Assembly: GCA_946807835.1 (NCBI GenBank)
Contig: OX327684.1
Coordinates: forward strand, 33,478,501-33,542,500
Direction of reading: 5' to 3'
From: Ailanthus altissimus
Lineage: Eukaryota; Streptophyta; Magnoliopsida; Sapindales; Simaroubaceae
DNA length: 64,000 nucleotides
A program made the translations under genes and the position numbers. Below are positions 24,441 to 35,760 of this stretch, piece after piece (positions within the stretch are counted from its first letter, which is position 1; each line of letters opens with the position of its first letter). The notes under the pieces were generated by a model. The model saw only the letters and a program-made list of their open reading frames with translations, made no database searches and was not told the DNA's origin.

Positions 24441-25720
24441 TAAAACAAATAAAAAACTCACAATTAATAGCCATTTAATCATGCATACATATACATACAT
24501 GATATAAGATATAATAAATTGAGTTATTATAAGATACCAAGCACAATATTGTTAATTTAGTATTTGTAAATGGTAATCTAAAAAAATTGTTCAGTAAATA
24601 TTGATAATAAATCTTGCTAATAATATATTTTTCTTTGAACCGACATATTATATGCATAGAAATGCCAAATTTTATCACATATTTACTGCCACGTGCGTTT
24701 ATTATCTGGCCAAAAAAATAATATTCATTTGGACTGATTATTTTTTGTATTGATTTAAACATAATTCTTTAATTCTTTAATAATATCCACATATTTCAAA
24801 ATAAATAAATTTACATAAAAGAGGTTGCTTTGATGACATTTTATTTTAATTTAATTTATTTTAAAAATATTAGATATTAGTATGCAGGAAAAAATAGAGA
24901 AAGTAAAAGTGGTTAAAGTCAATGTCAAATCATATCAAAATTAAGACTGAACTAGAATTGATAAGGACCGAAGTGATTAGGTCAAGTCAAATTTAATATT
25001 TCTTAATTATCTATACCTTAATTTTTATCCAATAACCTAAATCTAAAATGAGTTTAGATACATCCTAACTTACTTGATTTAATTAATATATTGGGTATAA
25101 AAAAATATAAGCTCTATAAAATCCTTATGGCCTTGTGAAATTAATCTAATAAACTCTTAAACTTTATAAACATTAACTATCTAACATGTACTATAATTTA
25201 GAATAAATTCTATTAAATTTAGTATTATCTAATTGACATTGAATAAAATTTAACTTATGTTATTATTATTTTTAAATAAAAAAATATTTCACGACTGAAT
25301 ATATTGATTCAATACAGATAAAAAACAATTCATGCAAAAATTGCAATCAATGCATTACTGTATATCAACATAACAATATCTCATTCAATTGCATGCGTGA
25401 TAATATAATATATATAAAAAAAAATTATTTATACTGTACAAACTTGATTTTATTTTTTTCAATACATTCAATATAGCAAAATTTTTAAAATATTAACTAT
25501 TTAATATAATAAACTTTCTGATATCAATTCAAAACAAGCAATCAATGCATTAAAAATTTTCTTCATGTAATTAATATGAATAGATTAAAAAAATATATTT
25601 TACTTATTTTTTTTATAATTAGATTTGCAATTGTAATTCTAAATATAATTCAATCAATGCATAATTTATATTTTATAATTTAACTTTAATAATTTAACAC
25701 AAAGTTGCTCTGATACTATT
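24441..25720 (-). other. Copia 2 untranslated leader region
   Basis: About 1.25 kb of AT-rich non-coding DNA between the PBS and gag of Copia 2. That is long for a Copia leader, so it may hide a decayed insertion. No domain seen. Confidence 0.5.
25707..25718 (-). promoter_or_regulatory. primer-binding site of Copia 2
   Basis: On the minus strand the sequence reads TAGTATCAGAGC, two bases after the end of the 5' LTR. It differs from the initiator-Met tRNA site only at its second base. Confidence 0.85.
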
Positions 25721-26162
25721 TGTAAGATAAAAAATTTTAATTTGTGAAAGAATCACTATAATTAGGATCTCATGTTAAATCATCAAATAAAATAAAATAA
25801 GAAGCGTACTTAAATTCATAAAGAAGCAAAAAAATTAGAGTTGATGCATTTTACGTTTAAATATTTTTTTTGAAAGAAAAACTCTCGTCACTCACTAATG
25901 AAATGTAAATAAAGAATACTTTAAGGTTTAGATTAAAAATCTTAATCTATTATTTATAATATTTTATTTTATTTTGGTCCATCATAAAAATAAAATAAAA
26001 TAATTAAATCTCTACACATTAAAATCTATCCCATGTGTGATGTTTTAAAAGTTCAATAATAAATAAATTTTATTTAATTATTTTTAATTAGCAACAAAAT
26101 AGATAATCAATAAAATACAATTAGTTAATATATGTAGACCCATTTTAATAAAATACCTAATA
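25721..26162 (-). repeat. 5' LTR of Copia element 2
   Basis: 442 bp starting TGTAAGATAAAAAATTTTAA on the plus strand. The outer end has decayed to CCTAATA. Confidence 0.88.
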
Positions 26163-26167
26163 AAAAA

Positions 26168-27811
26168 GAGTTTAAATAAAAATAAAATAACTATTTTATA
26201 ATATTTTATGATATCTCATAATAATACGAACATTGCAAACTATTTCTCGTAGCCAAGAGTACTCTTAAATTTAAGCTAAACCTCGGGACACTTATAAAAA
26301 CACTCTATATTATATTTATATATATATTTATTTATTTATTTATATGATGGCATGACATCTCGAGGTGGTAAATTAAATTTAGGTGAACGAGAAAAGCATG
26401 TCCGTTTGCTAACGACGACGTTTTCAAGATTGTATAATCTATTTATATTTTAACCATAATTTTTCCGGATACATACACTAATTTATTTTCTATTGGAGTC
26501 TAGATTGCCTTCGTGTGAAGGCAAAAATGCTTGGGAAGGGAGGATTTACCCTCTACCGGGTCCAATTATATGTTCATTACGAAAAGAGAAAAAAGAAGAA
26601 AATAAAACTTAAATAAAACAATCAGTGAAACTGTAAACCTTAAAATTACTTTGTTTTTAACAAAAATTTAAATTATAATCCATATAGACATCAATTGGAC
26701 GGTGGAACGAAACGATCAAATTTAGGTAGAAGAAAAAAATGTAAATAATATTCAGCAGGCTCAAATTTATGTATGTTAACAGCTTAATAATAAAAAGCTG
26801 GTAGTATATTTATTTTATTAATAAAATTTCTGAATTCGAATACTTTTTTCCCGTGTCAGAAAAAAATTTTGTTGGGCCTAACTTTTTCATGAGGCCCACT
26901 GACATCCTAAACCTTCCTTGTGGGGCAATCCAGAAAAGAAACCCTAACAATTTAAGGGCCCTCCATAGTCCATACAATCTCTTGTATGGATTGGTTGCAC
27001 TCAATCTCTTTAGATACTCGGAAATCCAAACCCTCTAAGTTGGGCTGGATTACACTTACTCAATCATTGCATTATCAAAAGAAAATCAGTCTAGTGTTAT
27101 ATGCTTGCCCTATGTGAAAAGAAATGCGTTGTCGATTGAATGAATCACAAATAAGAGATGTGACCCAGATATTTAAACCTACAATCAGACTAGAAACTCG
27201 AATATAAGCGAGAAAGTCTTACTCAATATGAAACAAAATTTCTAACTAATCATACAAAAGTTCAAGGTTTTAGAATTTAGAACTTGGATTCTAATTCACG
27301 GAGTGAAGTTCATTTTCACATTGCGGACTTGTGGGCTTGATATTTTGTGGTTCAAATTGACATTCCATAATGGTTACATCAGACATCACATATCATATTT
27401 TGATATAATATAATATACTCCATTATATGTCAACATACTGCAAACGAACTTCATAAGCAGAAACTGTATTAGAAATATTAATTAACTTTGATGAGTAGAA
27501 CGAATGACAAACCATAAAACATTAAGCAAAAGAAAAGTTCTTGGGGGAAAATTGCAAACTTGACATATACAAGTTGAAAAATAGCACAGGACCATTTCTA
27601 CCGTGCAACATAAACAAGGAATACCTAAAATGAATAAAACGTGAAACATTATAACAAATCATTCATACCAGAGCATCCAACATCCGTCATTCCAGCACTG
27701 GGAGAAAAAATTGCTACTCCTTCCAAATGTATTTGCCAAGGGATTTTAAACGAGATTGCTTAATATTTCCAGCAGGCCTGAATTAACAATCCAACTGTGG
27801 CCTTTTGAATT
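26168..27811. other. spacer downstream of EDR4-like gene
   Basis: AT-rich non-coding DNA. It should include the 3' UTR of the minus-strand EDR4-like gene near its right end. I see no gene or clear repeat. Overlapping short frames on both strands at 26810-27040 mirror each other and carry no motif. Confidence 0.5.
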
Positions 27812-30800
27812 TCACTGTGCAGCCACCCGTGGAGGTTTCATGCCAAATCCATGCTTCACCTTCTCAACTCTGTTGAAGAATGTCCAGTAATAATTTGCTT
27901 ATAAATATTATGTAGCAATAAAGTATTTATAAATACCAAATATTCAAAACTGAAGGTGCTGGATAGGCTGGTACACTAAATGAATGTAAGAGGAATGTGG
28001 TAAAACAACTAACAGTGACACTTTACTACTTAAAGCAATTAATATGGAAAAGAAACGGGAAAGTAAATATCAGATAATTGGTTCTTACGTTGGAGCAAGT
28101 TTGCCGAGACCATCTAGCTCTTCTCCAGTGTCCTCATCGAAGACTCTCCCAGATATCTCAATGATGTAAGATCTATCCCTGGCAGTTGGAAGTCCTCTAC
28201 TAGCAAGCAAATCTAAATCTTTTTGATGAAGCTCTCTTCCATTCACAAAAACACCAGTTGTGCCACCAGCACAGTTCTCTGACATTGGATAGTTCAGTTC
28301 TTCAATGAATGACTGCAAAGCAACAACATTTTGCCACAAATATATCATGAAGTAAATACCATAACCAAACATCAATCCGCTAATATTTATATTAGAGTAT
28401 GTTGATCTTACAGGAATTATGCCAAGACAAGGCCCACCCATGACACCCCAAAATCCAGCTCGGACATCGTACCTGCCAGACACCAAAACAGGAAAGCCAT
28501 CAATGGGATAGAAACAAGAGAAATGAATATTCTGCTACATCCTTGAGCTCACTTGGAAAATAAATAATTTTAATTTTGAACGATCATTTCAATATAAATA
28601 TTGTTTCAAAACCTGCAATATTAATAGATTTAAATTGGATGAATATAAGAATGCTAGTCTTTTCCTCTACATGTGCACAATGCACATGGGATGGACATAC
28701 ATAGGTCCATCTCACAGGATAAGACACCTGCCTGCTAAAGATGGATAATTTACAGTATGCCAGTTAAGAAAAAAAACTTAAAGCACGTTAGTGTGAATTT
28801 ACCAATATTGTCCATGATGAATTGGTCCTGCCAACTTCTCAGCCTTCTTAACCAAACGGTCTGGTATGAAATGCCCATTGACTGAAACAAAACTTTTGCC
28901 ACACTCTTGAGCTTGATTAGATCTGGAGATATCTTTGAAGCTCTTTTTTATAATGTTTGCAAAAAATGATTCATTCGATTTATTGCTCCTTGGAAGATCA
29001 TCTTCTCTGGTTGCATCTCCTGAGTCTTGAGACATATCAGCATTAGAATAATCATTTAAGGATACCTCCATCTCAGTTGCCAGTGATGCCTCTTGTAATG
29101 AATTTTGTCTGGTGGTAACCCTATTTGGAAACTTCTCTTGGTCTGAGCGACTACTACGGTTCCCCTTCCCAAAGCGGTTCACCACATGATTATTAGATGA
29201 GTAATCAAAATGCTCTTGAAGAGGTGAACCGGGGGGAGGTGGTGGTGAGAGGGTGGCTTTAGTTGCCTGCTGAATTGAGTTTGCGACCTCTCTTTGAGCT
29301 ATTAAAACATCTGGACTATGTTCATCCTCAGAGGTAGTGGGAGATGATGAATGAAAGCTGTGCATCTCCTGAGGCTTGCCTGAGGTAGGATATTGGCCGG
29401 TTGACAATGGAACGGGCTCTCTATCCATAGCCTGAAAGTCATAACCAGAGTTATCATAATCATCAGAAGAGAAATTAGCACTAATTCTGTCCAAACGGCC
29501 ATGGGAACGTGAAGTATAGTCCTTCACTACCTCATTAGAACCATCATCAACCTCTGTGGAAATTACTTTTGTTTCAGTTTGAACAGAAAGAACTAGTTTC
29601 TTGTCAACCACAGAAAAACTCATTATGGTAGAACAGGTCCCGCACTGCAATTCTTGTTGGTTCTTCCCCATCAGCTTTAGTTTCTTGGGCAGTTGCAGTA
29701 GCTCAAAGCAATTGCTACATACTATAAATGGGGCACCGCCAACAATGGGAAGACAACGTCGGCCACTACTGTTTAATACCACCCTCCGAGGACAGCAGCG
29801 AGCAAAACTACCCATTTCAGAATTTAGGTCACCGGGCCATCTTGTGTGGGCTTGTGGACCATGGAAATTCAAAGGGGGAACAGAAGCACCAAAATTATGA
29901 ACTCGTGGACCAAATGCTACTGGATTTTCATGATGGTACAGCATTGAATTGTTTGTTTTGTTGCCAAAAGCAGTTGGTTGAACCAGAGCTGAGACTCTTT
30001 GATGTTTTTCATAGCAATAGTAACAAGAGCAAGATGGATGGTGAACAGCTGCATTTTGGTGGTAGGACTCAATTGGATCATGATTCCTATCAATATATTG
30101 TCCAGAAAAGTAAGGATGAGATGGTTGTTGGTACTGACTGGGCAACTGGTGTGGAGCTCTCCTGAGCACTTGGGATCCGAATGGATCCCCATAAGGAAGA
30201 GGAACATGATTTGAGTCATGCTTTGAAGGATGTAAACTGTGCATAGGCATTTCATGGCAGTTTTTATAAGGAAATGGATCAGGGAATTGATTGAAATAAG
30301 AAGGTCCTGCAGCATGTTTATCGGGCCCCAAAAATGCCATTGAAGCTCTATCTGATCTCAGAGAACCATTTGGAAGCCAGGAGTCAGAACCAACATAAGG
30401 ATCTGGGGGAGGAATCCTCACATCTAGTGGTGGTACTTTCTCCTTTGGCTTATCAACCACATCACAAGACCGACTAAGTTGTTCCTTAAGCTCATCTAGC
30501 TTCCTCAAAAGTTCTGCTCGATCTTGTGCAAGGTAAGGTACTCTAGTAGCCCCATCCATGCCAACACGATTTCTCAATGGCTCCCTACGACTGTGAGAAG
30601 AATCAGAATGGTAATTTGATGGGCCCTCATCAGGATAATCTGAAGTTGAAATCCTTACTCCTCCCACGTGAGCTCTTGCTCTAGGAATCCCTTCCACCTC
30701 AGCTCTCTCCCCAGTTTGCCTATCTGACATCCAACCTGATCTTTGGAAGCCACCTGTGTATCCAATTTGGGAATTCAAATCCCTATGTTCTCTTCCTATT

Positions 30801-31610
30801 GAATGATCTAGTTCGGCTCTACCAATATGCTCATCAACACCATTCTCAACAATCCATTTCTCACTAGAAACCTTGGATTGATTTGCACTATGTCTGTCAA
30901 CAAACCCGGCATTACTCTTCTCTGAGTCCCCTTGATCCTGCTTCAAAGAGCCAGTAGCATTTGTCTTATCTGTATCAGAAGCACCACTCAAGTCTGTGGT
31001 GCCCCTTTCTGGGGAATTTTGTGATTTAGCAGAAACTTCTTCGGTCCTCTCTTCTTCAGACTTCTCAGATGAAATATCTGCATCCTTATTTTGATTTTTT
31101 GCTGTCAAGTAAATAAACAAAACAACCACACTCAAAATTTAGGGAGAATATTCCTAATAAGACATCAAATCGTTAATGCTCCTTTGGTTGCAGAGAAACC
31201 AGAACACAAAACTACAAAATTGAAGTACTAAACCTTAACAGCCATCCTATTTCTTTTGATTTCCCAAATTCTTTTCTTTTCAAAGTTTTTTCATCAATTG
31301 AGGTAACACGCAAAAGAATCCAAATTCTGCTGGTACTAGAAAGAACAAGATTAATAACACCTTTGTTTCAACTGTGCCTAATACCACCATTTGATTTAAA
31401 TAAGAATAAAAAAATATTTTACATCTGTGAACAAGAACTAGAAAGCAAACAAGCACCGAAAAATCAATAGAAAGCAAAAAGAAAGTAATTGTTACCTCGA
31501 AGAACAGCTCCACAACCCCCACATTGATAGACAGAATAATCTTCTAGTTCTGGAAGGAGATTTTCGCACTTTGGACACCGAACCAACCTTACTTTGGTTG
31601 ACTCGGCCAT
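27812..31610 (-). CDS. ENHANCED DISEASE RESISTANCE 4-like protein
   Basis: CDS is complement(join(27812..27869,28089..28312,28412..28472,28803..31101,31496..31610)), 918 residues. All junctions are GT-AG and phase-compatible. EDR4 in Arabidopsis works with EDR1 and clathrin heavy chain in trafficking and restrains salicylate-dependent powdery-mildew resistance. The N terminus (residues 1-39) is the conserved zinc-ribbon-like VRLVRCPKCENLLPE...CGGCGAVLRA. A long disordered Ser/Glu/Asp-rich region follows. A coiled-coil-like heptad stretch precedes the PPLDVRIPPPDPY segment (RAELLRKLDELKEQLSR, residue about 215). The DUF3133 zinc region is at about 485-545 (CLPIVGGAPFIVCSNCFELLQ, ELQCGTCSTIMSFSV), and the C-terminal block begins GPIHHGQYW. 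The four short 3' exons add YDVRAGFWGVMGGPCLGIIP, the CAGGTTGVFVNGRELHQKDL block and a final GFGMKPPRVAAQ. I am sure of the family. Whether it is EDR4 itself or a paralogue is open. Confidence 0.92.
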
Positions 31611-32102
31611 TGTCCCAACATTCAATAAATACCCCCAAGAGTAAACGACGACTCGGTAAACAACAACCAACAAAAAACTAAAAGAAAAATCAACTCAATG
31701 AAAGAATTTAAACAAACTGAAATAATCAAACAAAGCCATCACTTTCAAGCTTAATAATTAAAAGGCTTTAAAAAATATGATAAAACTAAACTAATTTCTG
31801 AAGAATGTTCGGTTGGTGAGAGCAATAGAGTGCTGTTTTGGGTTTCTATTCTCTGAGAAACTGCATATTGGAACAAGAGAAAATGTTGTGTAAGCGTGGA
31901 GAAGTTATTTTTGAGTTTCTCAACAACCAAACAAGAAAATATAAATTTTTGTGAGTCGTATTGACGCAGAGCAGATAACTATCTGAGACACGTAGGCGAA
32001 AACCCAGAATATTTGAGAGAAACTAAACTGAACTCTGTTTTTAAGTATAGTTTGTGTTCTGAGAAATCTGAGTTTATACTCTGCTGTGTTTGTTAGAGTT
32101 TT

Positions 32103-32122
32103 GTAAGAGAGAGAGAGAGAGA
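32103..32122. repeat. (GA)n microsatellite
   Basis: Uninterrupted GA repeat in the presumed 5' leader/promoter of the EDR4-like gene. GA/CT runs are common in plant core promoters. Confidence 0.85.
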
Positions 32123-32197
32123 GTTCCAGATCGTTTTCCAATGCCATGGCCCATGGGGTATTGTAATAATTAGGAAATCCAAGTAAGAAATGCTTTC

Positions 32198-32213
32198 AAA
32201 ACGGCGCCGTTTT
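32198..32213. promoter_or_regulatory. palindromic promoter motif AAAACGGCGCCGTTTT
   Basis: A perfect 16-bp palindrome about 590 bp upstream of the EDR4-like start codon. A related near-palindrome, AACGATGTCGTTT, follows at about 32231. Motifs of the AACGNCGNCGTT kind are abundant near plant genes, but I know no proven binding factor, so its role is inferred. Confidence 0.45.
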
Positions 32214-32910
32214 CCTGAAGAAGCTGGTTCAACGATGTCGTTTGAATGTACCTTGGTTAAGTAAAGTATTGTTGGGAATCGACGATTGTCTGAACTCTGA
32301 ATGCTTTGAAGAAACAAAAGGAAAAGTAAATCGGCAGACCAGACGGCAGACTTTTTTGCATGGACGATATTACACGCGCCCCTTATTTCGTTCCTTCCAC
32401 GGCTCCACCCACTTGGTCCTTCAAAATTCAAAGCTAGAATATGACTGAAATTAGCAAAAAAGATTGAGTGACAGAGTTGGCAAATATGCTTTTGTAGTCT
32501 TATTCTTTTTTTTTTTTTTTTTTGCTTTTTCTTTATTGCTTTAGTCGATCTGTTCCATATTTTTGCTTTCACAGGCACAATGTTAGGGACTAGAGAGGAA
32601 AAAAAAGGATAGTTTTGGCCGTTGTGAAAAGAAGGGAAAGCCGCGTAGAAAGAAAAAAATCGCAGACCTGACAAGTAAAATAAGTCTGAGAGTTTTGAGT
32701 TATGACCAGTCTCTGTTTGATTCGCTGCCCCACACCCCCACCTTATTTCTCCTGTGGTCCCTACTTTCTTGTTATTTACTTCCTTTTTCCCGCCCCCCTC
32801 CCACATATCAACATTGCTTGCTGCTACTCTTCTCTTGACTTTTTTTTTTTTTTTGTCTGAACGATGATCGTCTTAGATTTTGGTTTTATTATTAATTTTA
32901 TGCGATGAAT

Positions 32911-33083
32911 AATGTTACGTTTTTAAATTTAAATATTTTTATTTAAAATATATATTAAATAATTATTATAAATAGTAAAATAATATAATAAATAATTTTA
33001 TAATTTATATAATTTTATTATTTAATATATTAATTTAATATAAAAATATATAAAATATTATTTAAAAATTATAACGTTACTTT
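32911..33083. mobile_element. small foldback (MITE-like) element
   Basis: AT-rich segment whose ends AATGTTACG and CGTTACTTT are imperfect inverses, and whose interior pairs through TTTTTAAATTTAAATA and TATTTAAAAATTATAA. No ORF. A similar element lies at 62780-62970. The target duplication is not resolved. Confidence 0.5.
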
Positions 33084-35220
33084 ACCAACAACATCTTTCA
33101 ATAATTTTTTATCTTCCGAACAGGATCTTTTAATTCACCCACCTGATTTGGTCTGTAGTAATTGTTCAATTAATTGTATCATTTAGTGAAAGATCTTATG
33201 TACTTCATCTGATATTGAAATTTGTGTGGTGGATATGCATTTTGGTTGGTCCAAACATCTATCATTTGAGACATTTATTTGACTTATTGGTCTTTTATTT
33301 TTATCATTATTTAAAGAGTACCAACAAAAATATAAAATAATAACTGTTATACGCAGATTTTATGTACAGACGAAAAAATTCTTCAAATAACGTGTATATG
33401 TTTCGGACGGATCCTCGTGGTCATGGTGTTATGATAATTGCTTATTATCAATATTTTTTAATTAAAGTTTATCAGAACTCAATTCAAATCAATTGTTGTG
33501 GCACAACCCAAATATTTTAAACCAGAAGGAGTCTTTAACTTATTCTCAAATAAAGAGACCCCATGATTGACACGAAAAATAAAATCCCTTCTCTCGTTTA
33601 TTTTCTTAGGATCACTTTATTTGGAATCAGATCCCAACTCCCAACTCTTGATGCCGAGTTGTTTTAGATTTAAAGTAATGCGTTGGCTTCAATCAATGCG
33701 ACACCAAACTATCAGAAAATGTTGATTAAAAACGAAGTTAAATCAATTAACCAGTTGCCATTAGAAAAAAAAAAAATTTGGTTGACAAAATGGAAACATT
33801 AAAAATAATAACATGTTGGTTTTGGCAATGTATGAATTGTACCCAAAGGTACGGCCTGCAATTCAATATACAATACTAATTTACTGGGTCAATCTCAAGT
33901 ATAGACTGAAGACTCGTCAATGGAAGTCGGTGTTATCTTCAATTCCAAAAGGTCTTAAAGGGTTATTTTGGAGAAAAAAACAGGGCTAACGATAACAAGA
34001 AGTTGACGTAATTTTCTTAGTTTTAATGCACCTGAGTGTTTATTGGCAGATTCATTAAGTGGACGATAGCGATCTGGGGAGAAGTAAATTACAAGTGTGC
34101 GAGCTGGAAAGCGCTGTAGAAGACGTGATGAACTAGCCGATAGCTATTATTACGTCGGAGATTTATTTCCATTTACTGTTGTTGTTGTAGTTGGGTAAGC
34201 ACTAAGCTCACCTTTGGGGTGCAGATGCAAATTGCTAACATGGACTGGGATTCTGATCCGACAGTGTTTTTAAGTTTCAGATGGGCCTATTAACTGCTTT
34301 GGGCTAATTCATTTACGGCTTGCAGATCCAATGCAAAATCTCTTCCATCCCCACAAATTAAAAAGAGATTTAATAGGAATTTACAAGTTTTAAGTTTTGG
34401 TGGAAAAGATTCCGCAAGTTATACAATTATACCAGCCAAGCAAAATAAGGGATTTCGGGTCTTGTTTTTTTGTTGATCAGGTGACACCCAAATTTGAATT
34501 GAGAAAAAAGAATTTGCAGTCCTCTATTTTCACGCTCGGTCATGCCCCTAAAACGATGCAAAATAGATAAAAAAATATTTCTCCATTTAATTGTTTTGTT
34601 TGAGGGTACTAAATGTCTTTTTCTGTTTTGTACTTCCATCTAAACCTCATTTTTCTTAATTACCTACGTTTGTTATCTACCTACTTAATTCTAAAGTTAC
34701 CTTTAATTTGAATATCAAGCCATTCTCTACTCCTTTTTTTTTTTTATCTCCGTCCTCTCAAATTTTCACCAAATTTCAATTATAAATAAAGATACTCTTT
34801 ACAATTATTTTTGGGACAAAATTTTGTAAATAGCTACTTTTTCAGGAACATTTTTTAATTTAATCATATATGGGATTTTCTAGTTTTTATAGCTAAATAA
34901 TTAATAAATTAATAAAGTTACCCTTATCTTGTACAAGACTAACAAGTCCAAATTTCAAATTTAAACTTCGTAAATTTTAAGAAAAAAAATACACACTTGA
35001 GGTTTAAAGAAATTGAATTAAATTATTTAACATGAATATATAATATTTTTGTAATAAATGTGAGATTGATATTTTTTTGTATTATAATTTATTTTTTATT
35101 TTATTTTATATTAATCTAAAATTTATTGAAGATATATATACATACAAAATTTATTTTGTATATATAAATAAAGTATCTAAAATAAATGTATTGTGTAATA
35201 TTGATTACAACTATAAGTTA
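33084..35220. other. AT-rich spacer
   Basis: Non-coding AT-rich DNA with no recognisable gene or repeat. Only short patternless frames. Confidence 0.55.
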
Positions 35221-35239
35221 TTTTTTATGAAACGAAGGA

Positions 35240-35760
35240 AAAAGAAAAAAATCGTACTCCACAAACTGTGGCACAATTGGACTTATCGAGCCAATTGTCT
35301 GGCTCAATAAATCTCTTATCGCGCCTACCACTGACTGCGTCAGGCAGGCGCGATAAACCTATTACAAATTTCACTGCAAATATGATCATGATTGTTAGAA
35401 TCGAAAAGCTCGACACGAGAGAAACTAGTTGAATTCTTTCAATCTTTTTTTTTTCCCCACACTATGACTATTATGATTTTCAAGGCTATAAATAGAAAGA
35501 AGATGAATCAAACTTAGCATGTTGATGCTATTTGTCATATTTAAACCATTCGTCGTTCCACTATAAAACAATTTACACTATTTTTGGACGTCATTTTCAT
35601 TCTTACAAGCATTTAAAAGAAAAAAAAAATCTCGAACTTCTTTGACATGAAGGTGCGATAAGCATTTTATCACGCCAGGCAAATTGGCGTGGCAAACCTC
35701 TTATCACGCCAGGCAAATTAGTGGAATAAGCATATTGTGCCAACTCGTGAGGCACTTTTT
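35240..35760. repeat. unclassified repeat with TTATCGCGCC/TTATCACGCC motifs
   Basis: TTATCGCGCCT near 35318 is answered by AGGCGCGATAA near 35346, a perfect inverted pair. The 19-mer TTATCACGCCAGGCAAATT occurs at 35667 and again at 35701, a 34-bp direct repeat. A TATAAATAG box is present near 35487. GC-rich motif islands in AT-rich DNA suggest a fragment of a mobile element or an old integrated sequence, but I see no coding domain. Confidence 0.45.

Larger units (their letters stand above)
16727..26167 (-). mobile_element. Ty1/Copia LTR retrotransposon, old, with a nested solo LTR
   Basis: Direct repeats at 16732-17175 and 25721-26162 are flanked by AAAAA on both sides and contain, on the minus strand, PBS, gag, protease, integrase, RT and RNase H in order. 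The minus-strand primer site TAGTATCAGAGC sits just inside the right LTR (25707-25718) and a purine tract (GTGGGAGAT) just inside the left LTR (about 17176-17184). Total span is 9.4 kb, of which 2.7 kb is the solo LTR at 18482-21200. The two LTRs differ at many sites, so the insertion is old, and all frames are riddled with stops. The poly-A target duplication is weak evidence alone, but the LTR ends, PBS and PPT agree with it. Confidence 0.9.
31611..32910. other. EDR4-like upstream region
   Basis: Promoter and 5'-UTR region of the EDR4-like gene on the minus strand. It contains a (GA)n run at about 32103-32122, a perfect 16-bp palindrome at 32198-32213 and a T run at about 32507-32523. A 237-codon minus-strand frame (32093-32806) crosses it, but it has low-complexity lysine runs and no motif, and I do not call it a gene. 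Confidence 0.55.

Noticed and set aside
29601..30315. Several frames of 99-145 residues opposite or out of frame within the EDR4-like exon 2
   Set aside because: They are shadows of the large, well-conserved exon and have no independent features.
32093..32806. 237-residue minus-strand frame upstream of the EDR4-like gene
   Set aside because: Length is notable, but it contains poly-Lys from a T run and a Ser/Leu tail from the GA repeat, has no motif, and lies in the promoter region.
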